From contig JAGTXK010000073.1 of assembly GCA_019096195.1 (NCBI GenBank), positions 620,001 through 684,000 of the forward strand: a DNA stretch of 64,000 bases, in the 5' to 3' direction. This document shows positions 1 through 10,243 of this stretch, one piece after another. A model generated the notes under the pieces. It did not search any database and had not been told where the DNA came from. It saw only the letters and a list, made by a program, of their open reading frames with translations. This DNA comes from Boletus sp. NGJ. Lineage: Eukaryota; Basidiomycota; Agaricomycetes; Boletales; Boletaceae. Position numbers and translations under genes: made by a program. Each line of letters starts with the position of its first letter. Positions within the stretch are counted from its first letter, which is position 1.

Positions 1-1804
1 ACCACCCTCCAAGTCCATCCTCCACCAGCTCCTCCACCAGCTCTTCCGACAGCAAAAACCAGTTATCCGTGCTTGATCTCTCAAAGCGCACGTCTATAAA
101 ACCTTCAGCTGCAACTCGACGGTCCTCTCCAATATCTGTTGTCACTACTCCCGCACTCAAGTCGCAGACCCTCGTCCTCGAACCTGACATCCTGACATCG
201 TCGCAATTGACAGACTCGCCGATCTCCGGCTCACCTTTGGGCATCCATCCGTATTACCCACTCGAATCCTCGCAGATATCTGTCCCTTTTCAGTCGAATG
301 CACCCCAAGTCAATCTTGCATCATGTTCTCCGACTGTTTCGCGTCCTCGCAGACGGTCTTCCCAGCAGCGCGTCTCTCTAATTGCTGGCCGTGTTTCAAT
401 CGCTCCGATTGAGCCGCCTTCGCCACCCCCAGCCATGCCACAGATTCTCCGTCGGTCCGGCAGCACTGGGAATGTGTTGTCGTCTGTCGTCAGCACCAGA
501 CCTCCAACCCCAACATCCGATCGACAGTCACTTCCAGATGGAAAAACGATTTCAGATTTTTTTATCGAGCGAGAAATTGGTCGAGGTGCATATGGCCTGG
601 TCAAAAGAGCTCGAGAGTATAAATCGGATGGTACTCTTGGGGTAAGGAGCTAGTTCTTTCACACCACGAACACCAGCCCTCATCTTGAAGTAGCCACCCT
701 TGGTCATCAAACAGATAATCAAGTCGCGTATTCTCGCCGATTGCTGGAAACGACACCATGAATACGGAACTATACCAATAGAAATCTATGTCATGTCACG
801 CATATCCGCCACGTCATACACTCTCCCTCCTCCTCGTCCTTGGGATCCGAGGCGACATCGTCGCTCGATATCATCAGCATGTACCCTCGAATCAGATTCT
901 TACTGGGAGGAGGGTAAAGTAATCAAGGGTCACCCGAATATCTGCCCTCTGCTAGACTTTTTTGAAGATAACCATTACTACTACGTTGTCCTACCATCGA
1001 CGTCTCCTGAACATCTTCCAAACGAACCCCGCCCTCCGACAGATCTGTTTGATTTGGTGGAAGCATATCCAGATGGTCTTCCCCCAGCTTCCATTCGCAG
1101 CTATCTTGGCCAGCTGGCCGATGCTCTCTGTTTTCTGCACGACCGTGGGATTGGTAAGTGCCGCGCCGATGCTCATGCAATGAACCTTTGACAGATCTAT
1201 GCAGTTCACCGTGACGTAAAAGACGAGAATGTTGTCCTTGGTCCGCATGGCCTGTGTGTTCTGATAGATTTTGGTAGCTCAGGACTGATCAAGAATACTG
1301 GCTGGGATACGTTCAGCGGGACGTAAGTCTCCTACTTTCTCAAACTCCTTTCTGTCCTGAATATGAACTTGCTTTGCAAGACTGGACTATGCCGGACCAG
1401 AGATCCTACGAGGCGAGCGATATTACGGAAAGGAGCAGGACGTCTGGGCGTTTGGGGTCGTGGCCTACGTTCTCCTGGTCGGGGAATGTCCATTTTTAAC
1501 TGCGGCTGAAGCACAGGAGGGCTTGAAGTCCCCATTCGCGAACGCGTCGATCGCATTAGACGAACGCTGTGGTGATGACAAGGCAAATGAAGGAGAGGAG
1601 CTGGACGGAGGAGGAGCCCTCGGGGACGCTGCAGCACTCGTGAGGGCGTGTTTGCAGGTTGAAGTCGACGCAAGACCGACGTTCGAAAGCATTCTCCGGT
1701 GTCGTTTTCTGAGTGGTCACGATGGCTGGGGGAAGAAGAAGCCATACGGAAATCAATTACACATTTCCCCAAAACCGAGCGCATTCCCAGCACGCGTAAC
1801 CTAA
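1..1804 (+). CDS. PSK1: PAS-kinase-type serine/threonine protein kinase, C-terminal part (5' end outside window)
   Basis: The frame is open to the left edge, so the N-terminus, where a PAS sensor would lie, is missing. About 190 residues of Ser/Pro-rich linker precede the kinase domain. The glycine loop reads GRGAYGLVKRA, the lysine strand VIKQIIKSRILADCW, the catalytic loop HRDVKDENV, the magnesium loop DFGSSG, and APE is replaced by GPE as in PAS kinases. Four exons are visible: to 641, 694-1153, 1205-1322 and 1381-1804; joining them keeps VHRDVKDEN and SGTLDYAGPEIL intact. An insertion rich in Ser/Pro sits between the lysine strand and the HPNICPLLDFFED segment. In yeast such kinases (Psk1/Psk2) tie nutrient state to glycogen and translation control. 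The kinase call is firm; the PAS-kinase subfamily rests on the LADCW and GRGAYG segments. A poly-C run follows the gene. Confidence 0.85.
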
Positions 1805-1923
1805 TCGAGAGGAACGCGGTCAAGGTCTGGGAGCAAAACCTCTCGCAAGGCGATCTGATCATTTCAGCTTCAGGTGAGGGATAATCCACTTGTTGTGGTG
1901 TGGCCATAGATTTGGCGTATTAT

Positions 1924-1939
1924 CCCCCCCCCCCCCCCC
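1924..1939. repeat. Homopolymer C(16)
   Basis: Sixteen consecutive C lie 120 bp after the kinase stop codon. Such runs are mutable and hard to sequence, so the exact length may be an assembly artefact. Confidence 0.9.
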
Positions 1940-2143
1940 TGGCATCTAATTTTACGCCAATCTATCACTAGCCATCTCTCGCCGTGTCAAGCATCGATCA
2001 GCGACAAACTGTCAGCATTAGGAGAACTGCATGTATCAATACCTAGAGGGACAAAGTCAATGGAAGCCACGGAGTTTGAATTTAGTGTGGCCGGCGCCGG
2101 GCGGAGTTGACGGCATATCAGTTTATCAGCGGCATCGAATCAC

Positions 2144-2160
2144 ATCGATTTTGAATCGAT
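2144..2160. repeat. Perfect 7-bp inverted repeat in the TEF1 promoter
   Basis: ATCGATT, a 3-nt spacer TTG, then AATCGAT. The repeat is centred about 290 bp before the EF-1alpha start and roughly 30 bp before the likely TATA element, so it could be a binding site for a dimeric factor. No function is shown by the sequence. Confidence 0.5.
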
Positions 2161-2283
2161 AAAATTTTTTGGAGCGCAAGGGTATAACTATCAGCAAACA
2201 TCTGGCAGCTCCTTCTTTCTTTCGTACCACCACATCCTCTCCCTTCTTCCCCCCCTTTTTTCCTTTCATTTCTGTACACATAA

Positions 2284-2428
2284 GTGAGTATCATCTTACT
2301 CATTTCTCCTCTCCATCTATGTCCGACTTCGTTGAACGATTCTTATCTCGCTGTCGTTCTTGTCATCCGATTTTACTGATCTTTGCGATGAGCATCTCTG
2401 ATATTCCATACTCATACCCTGCACGTAG
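2284..2428 (+). other. TEF1: Probable 5' UTR intron of TEF1
   Basis: A strong donor GTGAGTATC at 2284 and an acceptor ACGTAG ending at 2428 bracket 145 nt just before the EF-1alpha start codon. Leader introns at this position are frequent in fungal EF-1alpha genes. The acceptor is the less certain end; transcript data would settle it. Confidence 0.6.
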
Positions 2429-2440
2429 AAACTCATCAAA

Positions 2441-4186
2441 ATGGGAAAGGAAAAGACCCACGTTAACGTTGTCGGTGAGTAGGCCCTGCCGTCATCGGTA
2501 ACCCCACTGATCAAGTCATCGCAGTCATCGGTCACGTCGATTCCGGCAAATCGACCACTACGGGTCACTTGATCTACAAGTGCGGTGGTATCGACAAGCG
2601 TACCATCGAAAAGTTCGAGAAGGAGGCCGCTGAGCTCGGAAAGGGTTCCTTCAAGTACGGTGAGGCATCGATCAATTGTGATCGATGTAGCAGTTCCCTA
2701 ATGAAATGTCTAGCATGGGTACTCGACAAGCTCAAGGCTGAGCGTGAGCGCGGTATCACTATTGATATTGCCCTCTGGAAATTCGAGACACCCAAGTACA
2801 TGGTTACTGTATGTCGTTCCTCTCCATGCACATACCGAATGAATACTCACGCGGAACATAAGGTCATTGACGCCCCTGGACACCGTGACTTTATCAAAAA
2901 CATGATCACCGGTACCTCTCAGGCTGACTGCGCCATCCTCATTATCGCGGGTGGTACTGGTGAGTTCGAGGCTGGTATCTCCAAGGACGGTCAGACCCGT
3001 GAACACGCTCTTCTGGCGTTCACCCTTGGCGTGCGTCAGCTTATCGTTGCTGTAAACAAGATGGACACGACCAAGGTGTGTTGTACATTCTCCTTAAATG
3101 AATGTGGTTTGATATGTCGCCAATAGTGGAGTGAGGACCGCTTCAACGAAATTATCAAGGAAACCTCGACCTTCATTAAGAAGGTCGGCTACAACCCCAA
3201 GGCCGTCGCTTTCGTGCCCATTTCCGGCTGGCATGGTGACAACATGTTGGAGGAGTCCCCTAAGTAAGCATTACCTTATCAGATTGATCTCTAGCATTCT
3301 CAATGCGCCGAAATAGTATGCCCTGGTATAAAGGCTGGACCAAGGAGACCAAGGGTGGTGTTGTCAAGGGAAAGACCCTCCTCGATGCTATCGATGCCAT
3401 CGAGCCTCCTGTTCGTCCCTCCGACAAACCCCTTCGTCTTCCTCTCCAGGATGTCTACAAGATCGGTGGTATCGGAACAGTGCCCGTCGGTCGTGTTGAA
3501 ACTGGTATTATCAAGGCTGGCATGATCGTTACTTTCGCACCTTCAAACGTGACTACTGAAGTCAAGTCGGTTGAAATGCACCACGAGCAGCTTGTTGAAG
3601 GTCTCCCTGGCGACAACGTCGGTTTCAACGTCAAGTATGTCATTTATTCCCGAGACTGTTGTCCCACTGACTTGATTGCAGAAACGTTTCGGTCAAGGAC
3701 ATCCGTCGCGGGAACGTCGCTTCCGACTCCAAGAATGACCCTGCAAAGGAGGCTGCTTCCTTCAATGCCCAGGTCATCGTCCTCAACCACCCTGGACAGA
3801 TTGGCGCTGGTTACGCTCCAGTGCTCGATTGTCACACTGCCCACATCGCCTGTAAATTCGCCGAGCTCATTGAGAAGATTGACCGTCGGAGTGGCAAATC
3901 TCTTGAGCAGGCACCCAAGTTTGTCAAGTCAGGTGATGCTTGTATTGTCAAACTTGTTCCTTCCAAGCCCATGTGCGTCGAGTCGTACAACGAGTACCCA
4001 CCTTTGGGTCGGTTCGCCGTCCGTGACATGAGACAGACCGTCGCTGTCGGTGTCATCAAATCTGTTGAGAAGACCGAAAAGTCTGGTGGTAAAGGTGAGG
4101 TTCTCAACATTCAGCGTCGACTGTCAAGTATACTCATTCTTCCCCTAGTTACGAAGTCCGCTGAGAAGGCCGCGAAGAAGAAGTAA
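2441..4186 (+). CDS. TEF1: Translation elongation factor EF-1alpha (eEF1A), cytosolic
   Basis: eEF1A binds GTP and delivers aminoacyl-tRNA to the ribosomal A site. Eight exons (2441-2474, 2525-2659, 2714-2808, 2863-3075, 3127-3263, 3317-3634, 3682-4094, 4149-4186) join to a 460-residue protein, the family's usual length. The start [20 protein letters not shown] holds the P-loop; [11 protein letters not shown] is the switch-I region, DAPGHRDF the G3 motif and NKMD the G4 motif. Domain II carries [11 protein letters not shown], and the C-terminus is the basic [10 protein letters not shown] tail. All introns are 44-55 nt with GT..AG ends, and all phases agree. The gene is followed in tandem by the GNAT gene. 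It is a common phylogenetic marker, so its sequence would place the organism precisely. Confidence 0.99.
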
Positions 4187-4360
4187 ATAGATGTAGAATT
4201 TACTGTATCCTTCATTCTTCCGGGCTCTCTCCTGCTCTGTTTCCTTTGCTTCTTATCATGTGCATACCTGTCCCGCTGTCTGTACGAACATTGATCAAGA
4301 CAAGTACTTTAGGTCATGCCCTATGATTTTGCTGGTTGCGGTACGACTCCCCCTTTGGGC

Positions 4361-4366
4361 TATAAA
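4361..4366 (+). promoter_or_regulatory. TATAAA box before the GNAT gene
   Basis: TATAAA lies 56-61 bp upstream of the ATG at 4422, in the gap after TEF1. The distance suits a core promoter with a short leader. Confidence 0.45.
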
Positions 4367-4421
4367 CGCCGGCTGTGTGAATATCTCAGACTTTGCCCAA
4401 CTCCTCTCATCCAGGCAAACG

Positions 4422-5367
4422 ATGGTTGAACCCAAGGCAGCCTTCCGCACATACAGGCCCGACGATGAAAAATCCGTCAAGTTCACGCTCGGACTGGCCG
4501 CTATGGAAGGACTTGCAGTAGCCAACAGACGAGGTAAACTTCAGTTTTCCCCGAAAAAAAAAAACAAGCCCGCAGACTGATTGCCATGCAGCTGCATTCC
4601 ATCCATTGACCCTGAGCTTATGGGTCGGATTGTCATGTATCATGATTCAGATACTGAATTGGTGGCCGAAACCAGAGTATCGCTTGTTGGGATGGTTGTT
4701 GCCACTGCCAGCTTTCGGTTGCTGTGGCGTTCCGATATTGTTCGCGATTGATTGGTATGCACCCCTCCTTGACTGACGTACATGTACTAAGCTATGCTGT
4801 CTTTTGTCCTCCAGGTTCAATCGACCAGACTTTGAAGATCCCGCATCCGACCTCATGCATAGGCCCGATTTCGTATGCTTGCATAAATATTATGCTCGCT
4901 CACCCTCTTCGGGGCTTTTTATCCTTGAATATGGTGACAAGTTCATTGGCCTCGTTGCCATCGACGCCTCGAGGGATTCACAATCGGAGCAAGGCTTTAT
5001 GAACAAAGACAGACAAGGCCACATTCTCGCAGATGGCAATCTCAAAATTCTCTACTCCACTGGCACATCCTCGGTTGCAACCATTCGACACTTCTTCGTG
5101 GAGGAGCGCTTTCGCAAGTCCAACGTGCAGCAGGACATCCTGGCGTTCGCAACCCGCCATGTTTTCACGACGGCACAGGATGTCAAGGTCCTCAAAACCA
5201 CCGCTACTCCCCTTCTTGGCTATAAATACAGCTCCTTGCGTGAATTGGGATTCTCGATAGAGAAACAGGTCGGTAAAGTTGGCATTTTGGGCTGGAGGGT
5301 AGACGCGATGAGCCTGGAGAGAGCACGGTGGGAGAGGGATCAGAGCAAGGAGTCGTCTGATACTTGA
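4422..5367 (+). CDS. Membrane-anchored GNAT-family N-acetyltransferase (NAT8-like)
   Basis: Three exons (4422-4533, 4592-4754, 4815-5367) give 275 residues. After about 37 polar residues come two hydrophobic segments (LTLSLWVGLSCIMIQIL and LLGWLLPLPAFGCCGVPILF), a probable membrane hairpin. The remainder looks like a GNAT fold: LFILEYGDKFIGLVAI as the central strands, then IRHFFVEERFRKSNVQQDIL, where the usual acetyl-CoA loop R/QxxGxG/A is degenerate (RFRKSNVQ). This architecture matches membrane acetyltransferases of the NAT8 type seen in basidiomycetes. The substrate is unknown. The start ATG is the first in frame and lies 56 bp after a TATA box. The reading phase is consistent across both introns. 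Confidence 0.75.
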
Positions 5368-5442
5368 TCCTTGATATTGCTCAATTAGCCCTCTTCTTGT
5401 TTCTTGTTGTAAAACCTGATCGTAAACCATTCGCAACGCATA

Positions 5443-6714
5443 ATGGCACTTCTCCCTTCCATCGTCACCGACCCAAGTGGCTCGCGCCCACATCAGCCTT
5501 TGATACTTGTTCAATCCTCAGCTTCACAGACGTGCTTGCCCGTGCTGCGCAGCCTCATCCAGCCCGCGAAACGTCCAGCACAAACCTTGTTATTCTGTTT
5601 CCTTTATCCTCCAGCTTCGCTGATTGCAGATTGGCCAAACATCTCCAATGGTTCACTAAAGGTGTTTGACTACACTGAACAAGTTCCTGGATACGACGAA
5701 GCGCAGGATTCACGCGATGAAATTCTGGCCGCCGTTCGTTCAGGTCAGTCAATTCTTAAGGGGCAAGACGAGCGATGCTCATCCCAAACAGCTATCCCAG
5801 GATCACTCCATGTAATCATAGACTCTATCGACACCCTTGCTACAGATGTCGCATCAAACTCTCAGACGTACAAGTTTATCAAGTCTCTTCTCAGTCTCAT
5901 CACTTCTCGTTCGCGTGTGTAGCTTTGCCGTTCTGGTGTATCCTGCATTTTTCTCACCGTGTTCGCCATAGAGCCGTCTGTGTTGATTCTGCATCTTCTT
6001 CTCTGTCCTTTACTGCCGATATTGACACAGACCCACCTCTCGGCAACTCTGACGCACATCATCGCCCACCCTCCGTCCTTGCTTACTCACATCGCATCAT
6101 CGTACCTCACACCTCCGCCACCTGCTGGTTCAGCCGATAAGTTTTGGACCGTCTTCATTCCAGTTTCCGAACGTGTTCGTGAAAGTGAGGCTCTCGTCTA
6201 TGGACCCGAGGGTAGTGGTACTTGTACCGGAGGAGGGGAAGATCTGCCAGAGTTTGTTGTCGAGCTGATACTCAGAGGGGCAGAGGGACGTAAGCGAGGG
6301 ATTGAGCGGACAATCGAAGCATGGAGCGGTATCAATCCAGAACACCTTCAGAAGCTGGATAGCTTAAAGAGCATTTGGTCTCAAAGCGGATCCCTCGATA
6401 AGGTTTGTCACCTCGTTCTGGAGCTTGACCATCGTCTGATTCAAAAATTTCAGAAGCCAACCGACACAACACAGACTTTATCCTTCAGTTTAAAACTTAC
6501 TCCATCCCAGGAGAAATCGAGAGGACAAGTCCCTCTACCTTACGCTCACGAAGGTCAGACTTCTCTCTCTCTCTCGTGTAATGATAAATGCAAATGCCGT
6601 ATTGCAGGTAAACCTATGCCTTCGGTGCCTTCTATGAAAGGAGCAATTTTCTATGAACCAGACTCAGCTGATGACATTGACGATGACGACCCCGACGAAG
6701 ATCTCGATATCTAG
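5443..6714 (+). CDS. ELP5: Elongator complex subunit 5 (Elp5/Iki1)
   Basis: Elp5 belongs to the Elp4-5-6 RecA-like ring of Elongator, which makes the wobble uridine modifications mcm5 and ncm5 in tRNA. Five exons (5443-5743, 5801-5914, 5972-6402, 6454-6553, 6608-6714) give 350 residues. Features typical of Elp5 are HVIIDSIDTLA early on, LILHLLLCPLLPILTQTHLS, then SADKFWTVFIPVSERVRESE, the KRGIERTIEAW strand, and the acidic end DDDPDEDLDI, which closes most fungal Elp5 proteins. Introns 1, 3 and 4 are 57, 51 and 54 nt long, multiples of three, and have no in-frame stop, so retention would only lengthen the protein. The gene converges on the P450 gene with 88 bp between stop codons. Confidence 0.9.
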
Positions 6715-6802
6715 TCAACATAGCGACTGTCGTGTTTTGCAACTGAGAGCTACGACTATGCAAATCGGTGATCCGGTAAACTCGGAGGCTCCGTGGAACC
6801 CA

Positions 6803-8968
6803 TTACTCGGGACCTTCTCTTCCTCTTACCCTCAATTTGACCATCAGCTTCCCGCTCTCCAAAATAAAATAGTCCTTCAGGGATTCCATCCAAGTCTTTG
6901 GATCAAAGCTGTCTTCAAATTCTATATCGAAATGCATGATCAACAGGGATACAATTGCCCTCAATTCGAGCATTGCCAGGGGCTTGCCTGCACAGTTTGC
7001 TGGCCCCATGGAGAAGGGTATGAAGGCGCTACGGTCCAACACAAACTCTTGCAAATCTTGAGTCTCCAAAATCCATCGATCTGGCCAGAATTCATCCGGC
7101 TTTGGAGAAAAATACGTCGGATCACGATGAAGAACATAAGGGGGCACTTGGATATGAGTACCCTCTTTGACGTAACTGGACGATGTGTGAGACGCGAAAG
7201 CTATGAAGCCTGGCTAGACCATACTGAGTGCCTATTAGCTTTCCTTTCGTACCTCTCGTGGGTGCACGTTGTAGACCCGTTGGCACGGGAGGCTGGAGAC
7301 GCAGAACTTCATTTCTGACGGGACCATACAAAAATACTCAGCACCCTTCACTAACAAAATTGGATGATAACGCACATCACTGCATTTAAGAAAGGGAGAG
7401 TGGGTAAGATTTCTGTGTCGAGAGGGCTTGTCTCTGTCGGCGGGAACGTTGCATCTACCTCTTCACGTAAACGTGCATAATAGGTCGGGTTCGTGAGTAG
7501 ATAAAATACAGTGTTTCTTAAGACTGTAGCGGTTGTGTCTGCACCTGCTATGATGGCAAGAAGCGAATTCGAGAGGATCAATGTGAAGGGTGATTCCTGC
7601 GAATCAGCTTGAGATGCCGCAATCTAGATTCAGCACTGAGTGAGACACGACCGCAGCAGACGCAGGACATATTTACCAAGTGGTAAAAAAGATCCTTCCT
7701 ATCTGGTTCCTGATCATATCGTATCTTGGCGCGTTGGAAACCAAACGATCCAAGGGCACGCATTGGTGCTCCAAAGTAGGGAAGATTACGCAGTACACGT
7801 GTAAACCATGGGACGGCTTGGCACAGACAAGCATAGCTAGAGAAGTGGTGAGAGTTTGATCACAAAAAATGGCATAGACTGACTAGAGTGATCTTGACAT
7901 GTTGGGCAAAAGTTGTTGACTATCACCATCCCGCATGAGTTCGAATCCGCCCCCGAAACTTGAGTGGACGTGCGTTGTAGTTGAGAATGATTTTAAGTGA
8001 TCTAAGGTCTGAGACTGACTCACGCCATGTCTCCCATAAAATCGAACCTGGCAACAGCATAAGGGAGAAGAATCATGTGCAGACAGCACTCACGTGAAGT
8101 AACCGATCCAAATCGCAATGTCGACGCAAGCAACTCCACCTTGTTCTTTACAGATGGTTTTGAGAGTACCAATCAATTGGCGAGCACGCGAAAGCATCAG
8201 TTCCTCGTAGTCCCTGAGAGGAGCGTTTGCAAAAGCTTTGTTCCAAGCTTTCCGTAATACCGCATGGCGCTGCAAGTCGCGGGTACTAATCAGGCTGAAA
8301 TGCTCCATATCCTTGTCGTTGACTGGAGTCATTCGCCTCCCCTCGAATACTAATCCAGATCAGAGATGAGCATGACGCTGGCATGATATGCATATTTTCG
8401 AAACTTACTAGGTCCCTTTGGCATTCCTTGCGAACCAAGGATGTATGGAAGCATGCCTTTATCAGTAACAGATAGATCGTTTGGCCCTTGACGTCCATCA
8501 GCAGAGCGAGGGTGACACGCATGGGGTGGCGTACCAATACGAACGATTGGACCATATCGATCGTGCAATAGTTTACGGTAATGGTGTGCTTTGCCACGGG
8601 AGTAAACTGCTACCGCACACAACTGAGATATCTTGCACGCGATGGGGCCAGGATATTTTGCGAGGGGATGAAACGGGGAGAGGCGATACACCACGATCGA
8701 CAAGAATAGGGTTGCAAAGAAAAGCACATAAGCTGCCAGAAAGGCCGTCATAAATGAGAGCGCATGGTTGATCAAGATCCATGCGGGAAGTAAAGGAACT
8801 GTTAAGACGAGCAGCAAGCTCCACGAGAGAGAGGGTTCATGTCGATTGAACCAACGGTGTGCGGCCTGGGAGTGCAACGATGATCGAACCTATTCAATCG
8901 CGGTTACAAGGGAAGCTCACCAGGGCACTAAGAATATCCAGTGTCAGTGCACTCGCCAACGGGGTCAT
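6803..8968 (-). CDS. Cytochrome P450 monooxygenase, membrane anchored
   Basis: About ten exons on the minus strand. The first exon (8968-8921) encodes MTPLASALTLDILSAL; a 55-nt intron follows, then AAHRWFNRHEPSLSW and two to three hydrophobic segments that anchor the protein in the ER. The proline hinge LAKYPGP precedes the catalytic domain. Helix I carries AGADTT (oxygen activation), helix K has NEVLR as ExxR, the PERF-like region reads PDEFWPDRW, and the haem loop is FSMGPANCAGKPLA with the axial Cys. The protein ends with RVRGREGPE. All P450 hallmarks are intact. The substrate cannot be read from sequence. No other biosynthetic enzyme sits next to it, although a long empty region and an orphan membrane protein follow. 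Exact internal junctions were not all fixed. Confidence 0.92.
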
Positions 8969-10243
8969 TGCTGGTACTTCAAGTTGTAAAAAAAAATGTT
9001 AATCCCAATTCCTGGACCCAAAAGGTCCAGGTTTCACACCCCAGTTCGTTTGTTCACGTGATGAAAATAGTCTTCTGTGGTAACTCTGTTTTGACCCTCT
9101 TTCCAGGGTTTTGATAGTTGTTAGGTAAGCATTCGTGTTGGTCGATTTGGTGAGATCGGAAGGACTGATGTATGGATAGCTCTCCTTTCACTTGGCGTTT
9201 GGGAAGCAAAGTGAGTACAGTGGTTATTTTGCATAGAAGTTTTAACCCATGTTTTTTGGTAGTGGCTACTGTCCAACAGGAGGGTTTGCATATCATGCAT
9301 GATTCCCATGTCAGTTTCGTTTTTTATGACAACATTTTCAGTTTGTTGAGGTTTAACGTGAGGTGCCGGCCACATAGAGTATTTATCCTCGTGGAGCATT
9401 GCTGCCCATAGCATCTGTCATCTGGTTGAGCAGTTTCAATTTCTCGCGTGCGACAATCTTCGCTCCATTGCTCGGTTCACCAGTTAACCTTTGCAAGTCG
9501 TCTTCCACTGTGGGCTGGTCTTATAGATTAGATTTCCCGTTCCCGCCAAGATGTTCGTCTTGTTCACTTGGACCCTCCACGACCTGATGAACAGTATTTG
9601 CAACCTGACCGGGCTCAGTGTGTGGATCGTCGGAGGCGTGCGAATAGTATCGAACACTTTGTCGATTCAAAAACGTTGTTTGAGAAAAAGCCAACTAATG
9701 ACGAGGCTGCATCGACGTCACCCTCACCGAACTGCAATTCACGGTTTGGCGGTGACAATCTCTGTAGATTCTCTCGAGTGGCTATCAAAGCCACATCAGT
9801 TACGAAACATAATTAGAATATATAAAAAAGGGGATTCACAGCTTAATGCATTTGTTGTTGCAACATACGGGTCCAGGAGTGCCCGGAGGGCCGTGGAATA
9901 GCACTGGAGAAACCTACTAGGACCGCGCTCATTCCCTAATTAGGCAACCAAGTAAGATGGTTCACACAAGCCCATCATCACGAGGCTGTATGGTATCACC
10001 ATTGCTGTGTCATGAATGATTTGCTTCCAGTCAATACACCCAAAGCTTGGCGAGGACAGTCGTGCCAAGAAAACCATCTGCAAGTAGAGCTGTGTCTTTG
10101 CTGTGGTGCGTGACGGGCCTTATCGCTACCCCGAATGGCTAAATTGTGGACTCGACCCGGATGCACACCGAGCGGATGTGTCGTAACATGAGTCAAGCCA
10201 GTGAGCAGTCTCAATAATCGCATCTCCTCGTGCTCTGCACAAG
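8969..10243. other. 1.3-kb interval without a convincing gene
   Basis: Only short reading frames occur on both strands (for example a 97-codon frame on the minus strand at 9121-9414 and frames of 60-115 codons on the plus strand at 9399-9901). None shows a family I recognise or a plausible splice-joined extension. An 8-bp perfect inverted repeat lies at 9011-9031. The minus strand between about 9400 and 9750 has stretches of charged, non-repetitive peptide in shifting frames, which could be the remnant of a gene. No reverse transcriptase, integrase, transposase or terminal repeat was seen. Confidence 0.5.
9011..9031. repeat. Perfect 8-bp inverted repeat upstream of the P450 gene
   Basis: CCTGGACC, a 5-nt spacer CAAAA, then GGTCCAGG. 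The repeat starts 43 bp upstream of the P450 start codon, so it could be an operator-like site for a dimeric regulator or a leader hairpin. This is inference from position and symmetry alone. Confidence 0.5.

Larger units (their letters stand above)
1805..2440. promoter_or_regulatory. Intergenic region and promoter/5' UTR of TEF1
   Basis: No gene is seen here. The left part holds a run of 16 C at 1924-1939. The right part is the EF-1alpha promoter: a palindrome at 2144-2160, an A/T-rich stretch at 2160-2170, a TATAAC at about 2183 and a pyrimidine-rich tract at about 2207-2275. Pyrimidine tracts ahead of the transcript start are common in highly expressed fungal genes; that role is inference. 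Confidence 0.6.

Noticed and set aside
6653-7318. A 221-codon plus-strand frame after ELP5
   Set aside because: It overlaps the haem-binding and ExxR exons of the P450 on the other strand and starts inside the last ELP5 exon in another frame. No domain resemblance.
7930-7955. B-box-like GAGTTCGAATCC as a tRNA hint
   Set aside because: It lies inside a P450 exon and has no matching A box or cloverleaf around it.
9054-9901. Possible fossil of a mobile element
   Set aside because: No transposase, reverse transcriptase, integrase or capsid motif and no terminal repeats could be seen. Left as an unassigned interval.
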